Source: Pseudomonadota bacterium
GTDB lineage: Bacteria; Myxococcota_A; Polyangia; Polyangiales; Polyangiaceae
Direction: 5' to 3'
DNA length: 64,000 nucleotides
Assembly: GCA_023398955.1 (NCBI GenBank)
Contig: JAEWRL010000118.1
Location: 16,252-80,251 of the forward strand
Below are positions 9,098 through 17,348 of this stretch, one piece after another. The position numbers were made by a program, and so were the translations under genes. Position 1 is the first letter of the stretch, and each line of letters begins with the position of its first letter. The notes beneath the pieces are model-generated. The model saw only the letters and a program-made list of their open reading frames with translations, ran no database searches and was not told the origin of the DNA.

Positions 9098-11569
9098 CTA
9101 AGCGGACGCTGGCTCGTAGCGCGCCACGATGCACGTGACATCGTCCTGCTGAACCGGCGCCCAGCTTCGACCAGCACTCACCAAAGCGTCACGAATCGTC
9201 TCGGGCGACTCAGCGACGCGCGCCTCCACGATTCCGCACACACGGTCGAGGCCGAGCTGCTCGTTCTTCGCGTTTCGCGCCTCGACGAGCCCGTCGGTGT
9301 ACAGGACTAGCAGGTCCCCAGGACGAAGCACGAACTCGCGGTTCGTAGTGTACTCGGCGATGTCGTCGGCCACACCGAGCCACATGCCGCTCGTTGGGAT
9401 TCGCTCACAGATTCCCGTCGCCGCCCGGCACACGAGGATCAGCTCGTGGTTTCCAGCAAAGACGACGCGACCATCGTCGAAGAACCGCAACAAGGCAAAG
9501 GTTGCAAAGTCGTTCTTCTCGAGGCGTTCACGGACGTTTGGAGCAAAACCGCGGTTCACATCCACGACGATCTCCGCAGGGCTGGCCTCGGGTCGAACCC
9601 GCGTCAAAGTACCCACGATGCTCTGCAGCATGAGCATGATGAGCCCCGCGAGAAGGCCGTGGCCCGTAACGTCGCCGATGGCAATCCAACAGCCACCACG
9701 CACGGGAATGACGTCGTAGTAGTCGCCTCCGACCTGGTCGGCGGCAACGACGCAGGCGGCGACCTTCAAGGCGAGGACCTCCAGCGTCTTCGGTGCCAGG
9801 GCCGTCTGGATACGCCTTGCGACCGCCATTTCACCCTCGAACTGCGTCCGGGCCAGGCGCTCACGGGCGGCCGTCTCTTCCACGACACGGCGGTGAAAGG
9901 CACCTAGCTTGAGCGCCGCCCCCACCTGCAGCCTGATGTTCTCACAGACGAGCATGTCCGTGGCACCGTCGAAAGCGATGACACCGAGCACGTCGGCCTC
10001 GAAGCTCACCGGCATGACGCAGAGCGAGCGCGTGTCGTCGCTGGGGTAGCCCGCTGGCAGCAGCTGCGCCAATGGGTACTCGTCGCCACTTCGCCGACAC
10101 GCACCGTCGGTTCCAAGCACTAGAATGGGTCGAAAGCACCCCGCACGCTCGGGGGATATGAGCGCCACGAGCACGCTAGTGACCCCAACCGACGGCAGGT
10201 TCTGAACGAGCTCGTCGACCATGCTCCCGCTCTCCAGAGCGATGGAAACCCGCTGCGTCGCGTACCGCAAGCGCACGAAGCGCTCGAGCAAGTCGAGGCC
10301 ACGTCGGCCTTCCGCACGAATGGTCGCGGTGGACACGACGGACAGCGCCTGACGAAAGATGCGCTCGAGCTCCGGATGCTCACTTTCGCCGTAGCCCGCA
10401 GCGTCGAAGTGGCGCTGCAAGGCCAGCAGCACTCGACCCATTCTCTCGACCGAGCCGCCTCCCTTTGCCGTTGCTTCGGTGATCGTCTCTACTTCGACAG
10501 CGAAGTCTCCGCGCTGGTCACGGAGCTCCTCGGCGAAGGCGTCCAACACCGCTTCGACACGGTCGCTCCAGTCCTCGCCAGCAGACTGGCACAGCTCTCC
10601 GAGGAGCGCGCGAAGATGCGCTCGGGACTCCGCCAGATACTCGCCAGGGGATTGTGAGGGCGCTTCAGCGACGAGTGAACGCCGCGTCGGCTCGTGGGCA
10701 CACCCGCAGGACTCGCGCAGCTCCAGATTGGGGTGGTGGGCGATCGTCGGCGGTACCTCTTCACCACGGAACAGAGCCTCGAGCAAGCTGATGGCATTCG
10801 CCACCATGCGATCGATGGGTTGCGCCACGGTGGTGAGCGAGCGAGAGGCGAAGCGCGCCACGGGACTGTCGTCGAAGCCGACGATCCGTACCTCTTCGGG
10901 GACACGGATCCGCTGCTCGCGTAAGGCATCCATCGCGCCCATGGCCATGTAGTCATTGGCTGCGGCCACGGCGTCGAAAACGACCTGGCGGCGGAGCAGC
11001 TCTCGCACGCACTCGCGACCCGTAGGGCTCGTGAATCCGCCGTATAGCACCAGGGACTCGTCACGCGGCAAGCCCTGCTCCTGAAGTGCCTCGTGGTAGC
11101 CCTGCAGCCGCGCGCAAGCCTCCTGGTTCGTGGGAGGTCCTGCAATGTACGCGATACGGCGGCAGCCGTGCTCGACGATCAGGTGCTCGACGGCATGACG
11201 AGTACCTACCCGATTGTCCACGACCAGCGACGGCACCTCTGGCGCCTGTACGCCAATGCTGACGACCGGCAATGGCGCCAATCGGGAGCGCAGGTCGACG
11301 AGCGCCTCTGTTCCGGCAAAATTTGCCAGCACACCGGACAGCAACACAACCCCGCTGGCCGCGGAGTCCGAGAGCCACTCGTACACCTGGTTCTGCACGC
11401 GTTCGTTCGGGTCCGGGTGACCGAGCTCCCGCCCCACCATGGTCATGAAGTCCCAACCCTTGGCGTGTACGGCGCGCTCCACTGCAGCACCAAAGGCGAC
11501 CTGGTAGGTGCTCAGCAGGTCATTGGTCATCAGAACGATGCGTCTTCGCTGCGGCTGAGTTGGCGACAT
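9098..11569 (-). CDS. LacI-type ligand-binding domain fused to SpoIIE/RsbU-type PP2C phosphatase
   Basis: About 823 residues from ATG 11569; upstream in-frame ATGs at 11584 and 11608 are possible. The N-terminal 280 residues are a periplasmic-binding-protein-like sensor of the LacI/GalR class (RRIVLMTNDLLSTYQ, HLIVEHGCRRIAYIAG, VPEEVRIVGFDDSPVA, LTTVAQPID), but with no LacI helix-turn-helix and no signal peptide. A middle helical/GAF-like region follows (about 300-580). The C-terminal 240 residues are a SpoIIE-type phosphatase: VGGDYYDV, IGDVTGHG, LYTDGLVEARN and DDVTCIVARY, with the metal-binding aspartates. It probably dephosphorylates a STAS protein when a small ligand, perhaps a sugar, binds. 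It is divergent from the matching kinase and STAS genes at 11877-12751, completing a partner-switching set. Confidence 0.88.
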   Translation of the reverse strand: MSPTQPQRRRIVLMTNDLLSTYQVAFGAAVERAVHAKGWDFMTMVGRELGHPDPNERVQNQVYEWLSDSAASGVVLLSGVLANFAGTEALVDLRSRLAPLPVVSIGVQAPEVPSLVVDNRVGTRHAVEHLIVEHGCRRIAYIAGPPTNQEACARLQGYHEALQEQGLPRDESLVLYGGFTSPTGRECVRELLRRQVVFDAVAAANDYMAMGAMDALREQRIRVPEEVRIVGFDDSPVARFASRSLTTVAQPIDRMVANAISLLEALFRGEEVPPTIAHHPNLELRESCGCAHEPTRRSLVAEAPSQSPGEYLAESRAHLRALLGELCQSAGEDWSDRVEAVLDAFAEELRDQRGDFAVEVETITEATAKGGGSVERMGRVLLALQRHFDAAGYGESEHPELERIFRQALSVVSTATIRAEGRRGLDLLERFVRLRYATQRVSIALESGSMVDELVQNLPSVGVTSVLVALISPERAGCFRPILVLGTDGACRRSGDEYPLAQLLPAGYPSDDTRSLCVMPVSFEADVLGVIAFDGATDMLVCENIRLQVGAALKLGAFHRRVVEETAARERLARTQFEGEMAVARRIQTALAPKTLEVLALKVAACVVAADQVGGDYYDVIPVRGGCWIAIGDVTGHGLLAGLIMLMLQSIVGTLTRVRPEASPAEIVVDVNRGFAPNVRERLEKNDFATFALLRFFDDGRVVFAGNHELILVCRAATGICERIPTSGMWLGVADDIAEYTTNREFVLRPGDLLVLYTDGLVEARNAKNEQLGLDRVCGIVEARVAESPETIRDALVSAGRSWAPVQQDDVTCIVARYEPASA

Positions 11570-11876
11570 GGCTGAGGCGAGCATTGAACTCACGGCCCCA
11601 TACGGCACGAAGGCACGTCCTTTTCAGAGCACTACTAACAAATCCAATGTGGGCAAAGCTATGCCCCTGGGGCGCCATCTAACCCGGCGGGGCCGAAGCC
11701 AACGAGGACGTCAGCAATCAGCAGCCAGACCAAAGGGGCCTTGGCAGCTGATGGACCGACCCTGACCGCTGATGGCATCGTAAAGAATGAAGAAAGCCCT
11801 ACCAGAAGTGGTCAAGAATGAAGCACTGGGGGACTAAACTCTCGAGCCCCCAACCCGTTACTACGAGCGGAGCGCA
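11570..11876. promoter_or_regulatory. Divergent control region with 31-bp-spaced direct repeat
   Basis: This 307-base region lies between the phosphatase-sensor gene (minus) and the kinase gene (plus). It contains a 10-base direct repeat AAGAATGAAG at 11783-11792 and again at 11814-11823, starts 31 bases apart, which is close to three helical turns and so would put two bound proteins on one face. The kinase ATG at 11877 is preceded by GCGGAG. Operator function is inference; no -10/-35 was assigned. Confidence 0.35.
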
Positions 11877-12383
11877 ATGATGCTGACGCAAAGCGGTGAC
11901 GGGTGTACTTCGGTGACCATTTCGTTCATGCCATGCACTCAGGCCGTTCGTGGCATCTCCCGCATGATCATGGATTTCTGCCGCATGTCTCTCGATGATG
12001 GGGACATCGGGGCGCGGGTCCATATGGCAGCCTACGAGCTCGTGGAGAACATCGTCAAGTATGGCTCACCGGTGAGCGCCGACCTCCGGATTGAGCTCGA
12101 GAGGGAGCGCACGACCACTATCGTACGAGTCAAGACGCGCAACACCGCGCCGCCAGGGCCGATGGAGCGCGCCGTCCAAGTGCTCAGCGACGTGCGGGAG
12201 GCTGCAGACCCGTTGGCATACTACGACAAGCGTGTTCTCGAGACCTTGCCGAAGTCCGGAGACTCCGGCCTTGGACTTGCACGGATTCGCGCCGAGGGAG
12301 ACCTCGCCATCGACTTCCAGGTAGATGGAAGCGAACTGAGCATCGTGGCAAAGGGCGAGTTTGCCAAGCGAGGTGAGGCATGA
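11877..12383 (+). CDS. Anti-sigma-type HATPase kinase of partner-switching module (slr1658-like)
   Basis: 168 residues with a GHKL-type ATP-binding fold: N-box AAYELVENIVKYG (about residue 45), and G-box SGLGLARIRAEGD near 140. It is larger and more diverged than RsbW/SpoIIAB. It resembles the cyanobacterial slr1658-type regulators that pair with slr1659-type STAS proteins (recalled family resemblance, not searched). Expected role: phosphorylate the STAS partner on serine or bind a downstream regulator. The start ATG (11877, with a second ATG directly after it) follows GCGGAG. Its stop overlaps the next gene's start (ATGA), so the two are made together. Confidence 0.8.
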   Translation: MMLTQSGDGCTSVTISFMPCTQAVRGISRMIMDFCRMSLDDGDIGARVHMAAYELVENIVKYGSPVSADLRIELERERTTTIVRVKTRNTAPPGPMERAVQVLSDVREAADPLAYYDKRVLETLPKSGDSGLGLARIRAEGDLAIDFQVDGSELSIVAKGEFAKRGEA

Positions 12384-12751
12384 CCGAGCTCAATCTACCC
12401 ACCGTAAGCAATGGGGATTTCTATGTAGGGCCCGCGGACGGCGCCTTACCTGGAGCTCGGTTCTCTGGCACTGGCGACATGGAGGCAGCGGACGAGCTCT
12501 GCCGCTTCTTGTCCTTGCTGCACGAGCAAGCCCTGAAGGCGGAGACCAAGACGATCTTCTTCCAGGTGGACGAGCTCTATTTCATGAACTCCTCGTGCTT
12601 GAAGGAGCTTATCGTCTGGATCGGTCGCATCAACACGGCGGGACGCCCGTATACTGTCTCCTTCGTGACGAATCCGCGCTTACAGTGGCAGGAACGCAGC
12701 CTCGGCACCCTGCAGCGCCTCGCCCCAGCGGTGGTCACCATAGCAGCCTGA
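12380..12751 (+). CDS. STAS-like anti-sigma factor antagonist (slr1659-like)
   Basis: A 123-residue protein with alternating beta/alpha pattern. The core YFMNSSCLKELIVWIGRI corresponds to the STAS phospho-acceptor loop and helix; Ser in NSSC is the likely phosphorylation site. The expected cycle is phosphorylation by the upstream kinase and dephosphorylation by the LacI-SpoIIE protein encoded divergently. No cognate sigma factor is encoded nearby, so the final target is unknown. It overlaps the kinase gene by four bases and is followed by a hairpin at 12847. Confidence 0.8.
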   Translation: MTELNLPTVSNGDFYVGPADGALPGARFSGTGDMEAADELCRFLSLLHEQALKAETKTIFFQVDELYFMNSSCLKELIVWIGRINTAGRPYTVSFVTNPRLQWQERSLGTLQRLAPAVVTIAA

Positions 12752-12846
12752 CCGCGGAGAGCCGAGATCCACAGCACGGTTCGCCGCGCCGCACACTGGG
12801 AAGACTGCCAGGTGCGGCGCCGGGCGAAGTGGTTCTCGAGTGAAGC

Positions 12847-12878
12847 CGCGTGATTCCTGCGGCATGCAGGAGCACGCG
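12847..12878. terminator. Candidate bidirectional terminator hairpin
   Basis: The arms CGCGTG..TCCTGC and GCAGGA.CACGCG pair around a GGCAT loop with one small asymmetric bulge. It sits between the STAS gene (plus) and the SUMF1-like gene (minus), which converge. There is no U-tract, as is common in high-GC myxobacteria. Confidence 0.5.
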
Positions 12879-12912
12879 TTGAGTCGGGAGACCGCAGCGT
12901 GGGTTGAATTAC

Positions 12913-14931
12913 CTACTCGCAACCGCCCGCTGGGCACGGTGCCGGTACGAACGTCGATTGACCAAGCTCCTGGTTGGCATAGAACGAAGCAGGTTCACCC
13001 TTTGGGATTTCATCGCTGCAGCTGGTGCCGATACAGGTGGGAGGAAAGTCGCCGCTGCTGTTTGAGTACATCTCGAACATCCGAAAGTCAGCGCGCTCAT
13101 ACCCTTGGTACGAGTTGTGATAGAAGGTCCCGCCATCCGAGGATACCGTATACAGATAATCGCATGTATAGCCGCCTGAGTGCGTGATACGCAGAAACAT
13201 GTCGTTGACCGTGAACCAGTCGCCATTGGCAAGCATAATCACTTGGCCCCCGTCGATAACGACGAACCGGAACTCGTCAGTGTCTACGTCTTTTCTGTAG
13301 TTGTGCGTACCGCCAGCGTTGATGTTGTTCTGGAACCACCCCTCCGTCGGGCCATTGAGCAGCCGCGAATCCTGCCCCTTAGCCGACTCTGGAATATTCT
13401 CCATATCGACCATCTTATAGTTATCTCCCGCCTCCGCAGCCAGCTCTGCACCGCTCTTCAGGCTGGCTATAGTCGGCTTGGCGACGCTCTCCGCCGGCTC
13501 CTTCGCTATCCTCCCGATGAAGCCGCCACCCATCCAATTGAAATCGCTAGAAAGAACCGAGCCTTGCGTCGCATCAAGGAATATGTACTGGTATACCCTA
13601 CTTTCACCTGAACTCGGAACAAACACGAAGGCGATATTGTTTGAGGTGAACCACTGTCCGTCCGTATTACCCTGTCTTGCAGTGCCGTCCTCCCAGACCC
13701 GGAGATCCATCTCACCAAACCCTAGTTCGGCACCCGCTGTCCAGTGTGCATCGCTGCCTGTGATCCACCGCGGGTCGCGATAAGAATTCACCGGCTCGTC
13801 GCGCATCGACGGGACGCAGGTTTGGCACGGCGGAACATACTCCGGCGGGTAGTCCACCCCATTCGAGACGACCAAGCGACAGCTGGGGCCTATGCCGTCG
13901 ATTGAACGGATGAGGCGCCCTGTTATATTGTCCCCAGTCGCCTTATCGCGTCGCGTCTTCTGAGTGTGTTCTCCGGGAGAGTGCCCTACGGGATCATTGA
14001 GCACTGTCGAATGGCTAGTACTCCAGGAGTTATACGCCCACTCTTCGCTACCGTCTATTTGGTCCAACTTGCTCAGGTGGTTCTTTGCCGCGTACTCGAA
14101 CTCAGCCTCGGTCTGCATACGATAGGCCCTGCCCGTCTGACGGCTCAACTCGCAAGCGAATCTAATGCAATCGTACCAGTTCCCGGTGCCGAAGCCATCC
14201 GGAGCCTCGCCCATCACGGCTTCCATCATCGCTGCCGTCGCCTCGGTCTTCGCGATGTGATAGCTGCTGACTGTCACTCCCTCCACGGGTGATGTATCGG
14301 GATCACAGCCACCGCCTTCACACCCCAGAGTGAATGTGCCCCCCGGAATGTAAACCATATCTAGAGACACACCGGCTATCGTTTCCGTGAAGTCCTCAGC
14401 GGCCGCCGGATCGTCTAGAACAGGTGCCGTGGTGTCGCAATTGGGGTCGACTGTGCCTCCGCCGCCCGTCTCTCCGGTGCTGCCGCCCGTCTCTCCGGTG
14501 CTGCCGCCCATCGGGTTGCCGACACCGCCTGTTCCGGCACTGGTGCTTCCGCCAGTGTTCTGGGTTGCGCCGCCGCCAGTCGTGCCTCCACTCGCCGAGC
14601 CCGTTGTCCCTCCCGTCACCAAAGTGCCACCGGTGGCGCCCGTCTGATCTGTGGCCCCGCCCGTGGCACTCGTGAATCCACCCATCGCGCCAGTGCTTCC
14701 GCCCGTGGCCGTGGCTCCACCCGTTGAGCCCGCCGGAGGGTTCGTCATGCCGCCGAGCCCCCCAGTCGTCCCTTCCGCGGCGCCTGCGGCTGTTCCGCCG
14801 CCAGCACCGACGGTCTGACCGCCACCGCCCGTCACTGTTGCCTCGTCGTCCCCGCTGTCGCTGGAACACCCACTGACCAGGCCCAGATACGCAAAGCTAA
14901 TAACGGAAAATGATACCCATACTCTGTTCAT
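12913..14931 (-). CDS. SUMF1/FGE-like domain lipoprotein with two C-terminal beta-rich modules
   Basis: 672 residues from ATG 14931 (AGAGGA upstream). Lipobox VSGCSS, then a long Gly/Thr/Ser linker to about residue 165, partly encoded by 21-bp repeats near 14461-14513. A sulfatase-modifying-factor/formylglycine-enzyme-like domain follows (MVYIPGGTFTLG, SYHIAKTEAT, YRMQTEAEFEYAA), but its usual end (RVLRGGSW-type) is replaced by GRLIRSIDG, so catalysis is doubtful. The rest holds two related beta-rich modules sharing a G-W-F-T-x-N core (DGQWFTSNN; NGDWFTVNDMF). The coding sequence is visibly less GC-rich than its neighbours. Probably a surface carbohydrate- or protein-binding protein (inference). 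Confidence 0.75.
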   Translation of the reverse strand: MNRVWVSFSVISFAYLGLVSGCSSDSGDDEATVTGGGGQTVGAGGGTAAGAAEGTTGGLGGMTNPPAGSTGGATATGGSTGAMGGFTSATGGATDQTGATGGTLVTGGTTGSASGGTTGGGATQNTGGSTSAGTGGVGNPMGGSTGETGGSTGETGGGGTVDPNCDTTAPVLDDPAAAEDFTETIAGVSLDMVYIPGGTFTLGCEGGGCDPDTSPVEGVTVSSYHIAKTEATAAMMEAVMGEAPDGFGTGNWYDCIRFACELSRQTGRAYRMQTEAEFEYAAKNHLSKLDQIDGSEEWAYNSWSTSHSTVLNDPVGHSPGEHTQKTRRDKATGDNITGRLIRSIDGIGPSCRLVVSNGVDYPPEYVPPCQTCVPSMRDEPVNSYRDPRWITGSDAHWTAGAELGFGEMDLRVWEDGTARQGNTDGQWFTSNNIAFVFVPSSGESRVYQYIFLDATQGSVLSSDFNWMGGGFIGRIAKEPAESVAKPTIASLKSGAELAAEAGDNYKMVDMENIPESAKGQDSRLLNGPTEGWFQNNINAGGTHNYRKDVDTDEFRFVVIDGGQVIMLANGDWFTVNDMFLRITHSGGYTCDYLYTVSSDGGTFYHNSYQGYERADFRMFEMYSNSSGDFPPTCIGTSCSDEIPKGEPASFYANQELGQSTFVPAPCPAGGCE

Positions 14932-15187
14932 GACGAGTCCTCTGGTTCCACTCAATGCGCGCCAAGTCGGAGCGAGATCGCTCTACTGTAGGAGTTGGTT
15001 GCAAGGAGTGCAGGATGAATTTCTCCACGAGGGCACCATGGAGAATCACGGCATGAAGAGAATCTCTCGTCCCCGTGATAACCCTGCGGCAGATTGCCCA
15101 CCTGCACAAGCCCCAGACACCGAAACAGGCGCTGCACGACCCTACCAACACCCGCGGGCTCCGCGCAGATGGGCCGGCGACGCAGGC

Positions 15188-15520
15188 CTACTCCGGCGGC
15201 TCGCGCACGACGATCCCGCGGCCGCTCGTGCGCCCGTGGACGTTCGGATCCCCGGTGATGACAGCGTTGGCGACGACGTAACGGTGCATGGGGTCGTTGA
15301 TAAGCAGGAAGGTCGCGCCTTCATCGTCAGAGCGGAAGAAGCCCCGCAGGCCTTCTACCTTCGCATTGGTGTGGAGGGCCGCGCAGCTCGCACCTTCCGC
15401 GACCCTCCCGAAGCCCACCACGTCGGCCTCCTCGACGCCCTCAATCAGGGAGAAGGTGCCGCCGTGATCCGTCGAGCGGAAGAGAGCCAACGCACTCCGA
15501 GGTCGCCCATCGAGGAACGC
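15188..15520 (-). pseudogene. C-terminal remnant of a GH74 xyloglucanase
   Basis: About 100 residues matching the last blades of GH74 seven-bladed propellers: LFRSTDHGGTFSLI, VGFGRVAEG, GFFRSDDEGATFLLIND, then NAVITGDPNVHGRTSGRGIVVREP, the typical GH74 ending. There is no signal peptide or N-terminal propeller, and the frame collides with the stop of the GH62 gene at 15522, where the homology ends. A GH74 gene (about 700 residues) apparently lost its 5' part by deletion or replacement. The leftover is unlikely to be functional. Confidence 0.8.
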
Positions 15521-15521
15521 T

Positions 15522-17255
15522 CTACTCGGAGAGCGAAGCGTCATCGACGTACAGGTCGATGCCCGCGGGAGGACCTTCGACGTAGAGGATCAGCTCGGCT
15601 AGGTCCTCGCAATCGGGGGCATCGAGAACACCGCTGAGCTCGAGCCACTCCCCAGGGAGCGTCTCTCCCGATGCGACAGTCGAATAGATCTCCTCGTCCC
15701 CGCAGACCGCCTTCAGGCTCACTGTCACGACCTGAGCGGTTTCAGCGGATGAGGTCCCTCCGGCTCCAGCGCCACTGGCACCGCCAGGAGACGCACCGCC
15801 CGCCCCCGCGCCGCCCGCGCCGCCCGCGCCAGCGCTCGAGTCCGACGCGCCACCAACGGTGACCCACACGCTCGCGAAGTAGGATTGGCCCGGTTCCACA
15901 TCCCGGAATATGTTCTGCGCCACTCCGTTCCACGTATCGCCTCGGGCACTGACGAAGCCGCTGTGGTCACCCTCGTGGACAGGCGCGGCAACCGTCGTGA
16001 GACTAGCTCCCCAAGCCATCCATCCGTCGGTTCCGTCTTCGAAGCCAGGGTTCGTCAACAGGTTGTCGCCCGTCGCCTCCGTAGGGAACGGTTCCGCGGG
16101 GGTCGGGGGGAGCCCGAGGGGATCGACGTCCGGGTCGCTCGGGCCCTGGGTGAGTAGGCCGAGCCGGTATGGCTTCTGAGAGTAGTCGGAGGTGGCATTC
16201 CCGACCTCGAAATCCTGACCCTGATAAAGGAACTGCAGGTTCCCGCCGCAGAGGTCGACGACCATGCGTTCGTCGTAACCTTCCCGCAACAGCTCGCCGT
16301 GGCTGATGTCACGTGTCCACGCCTCACCGTCGAAGGTAACGTTCTCCTCTCCGGCGAAGGGGCGGGAGAAGCTATTCGCAAGGGGCGTCCAGGCGCCATC
16401 GAGAGCGTCCGCGGTCCACGCCTTGTAGTAGCGCACGCCTTGGGGGCCAATGGCTTCGACGAGGGTCAGGTACTTGTCCATCCCCTCGATCTTGTACGTC
16501 GCGCTGCCCTCGAAGAGCTCGTTCTTGCTCATGCGCATCGCCAGCACCGGCTCGTCCATTCCTTCGGGGAAGTCCTCGACTGTCGTTCTGCTCCGGTAGA
16601 GAGCACCATCGTCACCCGTGAAGAAAAGGTAGCAATGGGCGTCGTCGCAGATGACCCAGTAGTCGATCCAAAGGTCCGGTGCGCTGCGCGGCTTTCCGGC
16701 GAAGAAGCTCTTCGGCGTACTCCAGCTGGTAGGGTCGCCGATGTCGTCCGTCGTCGAGTACTTCGGCGGCTGCGTCTGAAAAACGAGATACCACTTCTCG
16801 TGGGGGGTGAAATAGAAGACATGGGGGGCGGCCCCGTACCCCTCGAAACCCGGTGTCTGGTCCATATAGTACTGGTCTGCCTCACCGGCGTCCTCCCAGT
16901 CCTCGAAGCTCATGTGCACCAGGCTCCACTCTCCCGCCGTATTGGCGGTCGTGGCGAAGACGTGCCAGCGCTCTTCGAAGCGCACGATGGTCGGATCCTT
17001 GATGGACACCAAGTCGTGGTCCGCGTCGGAAACCGGAGCGATCAGCTCCTCGCTCGAGGTCCAGGTGAAGTTCGTTGGAAGCTCGCAGGACACGCCTTGG
17101 GCGCCGCCCTGCCCCCCACGGGAGTCCGACGCCTCGTCCGCACAGGCAATGAGAACGATGGCACCAAGCCCGCAGAGGACCCGGGAGCTGGCGCGCGTGG
17201 TGAGAATGGAGTGGATGGCGCCGCGACGACGGCGCGAAGGGCTGATCGTATGCAT
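15522..17255 (-). CDS. Secreted GH62 alpha-L-arabinofuranosidase with C-terminal CBM4/9- or CBM22-like module
   Basis: A 577-residue lipoprotein (lipobox VLIAC near residue 38) that should remove arabinose side chains from arabinoxylan. The GH62 five-bladed propeller covers about residues 60-375: SIKDPTIV carries the base Asp, RSAPDLWIDYW and the acid Glu region ELFEGSATYKIEG, followed by YLTLVEA. A carbohydrate-binding module follows (LLTNPGFEDGTDGW ... IDLYVDDASLSE). Unusually a Gly/Ala/Ser block (about residues 475-510) interrupts this module between beta-strands instead of linking domains. It faces the methyltransferase gene divergently and is followed without gap by the GH74 remnant. Confidence 0.9.
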   Translation of the reverse strand: MHTISPSRRRRGAIHSILTTRASSRVLCGLGAIVLIACADEASDSRGGQGGAQGVSCELPTNFTWTSSEELIAPVSDADHDLVSIKDPTIVRFEERWHVFATTANTAGEWSLVHMSFEDWEDAGEADQYYMDQTPGFEGYGAAPHVFYFTPHEKWYLVFQTQPPKYSTTDDIGDPTSWSTPKSFFAGKPRSAPDLWIDYWVICDDAHCYLFFTGDDGALYRSRTTVEDFPEGMDEPVLAMRMSKNELFEGSATYKIEGMDKYLTLVEAIGPQGVRYYKAWTADALDGAWTPLANSFSRPFAGEENVTFDGEAWTRDISHGELLREGYDERMVVDLCGGNLQFLYQGQDFEVGNATSDYSQKPYRLGLLTQGPSDPDVDPLGLPPTPAEPFPTEATGDNLLTNPGFEDGTDGWMAWGASLTTVAAPVHEGDHSGFVSARGDTWNGVAQNIFRDVEPGQSYFASVWVTVGGASDSSAGAGGAGGAGAGGASPGGASGAGAGGTSSAETAQVVTVSLKAVCGDEEIYSTVASGETLPGEWLELSGVLDAPDCEDLAELILYVEGPPAGIDLYVDDASLSE

Positions 17256-17348
17256 GGGATACTCTCCCGATTAGCAGACTTCGTGGAAGTGGGCGAGGTC
17301 CTAGGGCCGACCTTGTCGTCAGGCCGATCTCCATGCCAGGGTTGGCCC

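Noticed and set aside
14387..14675. Pro/Val-rich frames on the plus strand
   Set aside because: They are the complement of the Gly/Thr linker of the SUMF1-like lipoprotein; the same holds for Pro-rich frames opposite the linkers at 1193-1471, 55917-56470 and 58280-58760.
12913..14931. Functional sulfatase-activating enzyme
   Set aside because: The SUMF1-like domain lacks the typical ending and no sulfatase gene is adjacent.
15188..15544. Independent small sialidase/BNR-repeat protein
   Set aside because: The segment matches only the end of GH74 and has no signal peptide or complete propeller.
16299..17348. N-terminal extension of the methyltransferase gene
   Set aside because: This open stretch lies antisense to the GH62 gene; the signal peptide at 17349 marks the real start.
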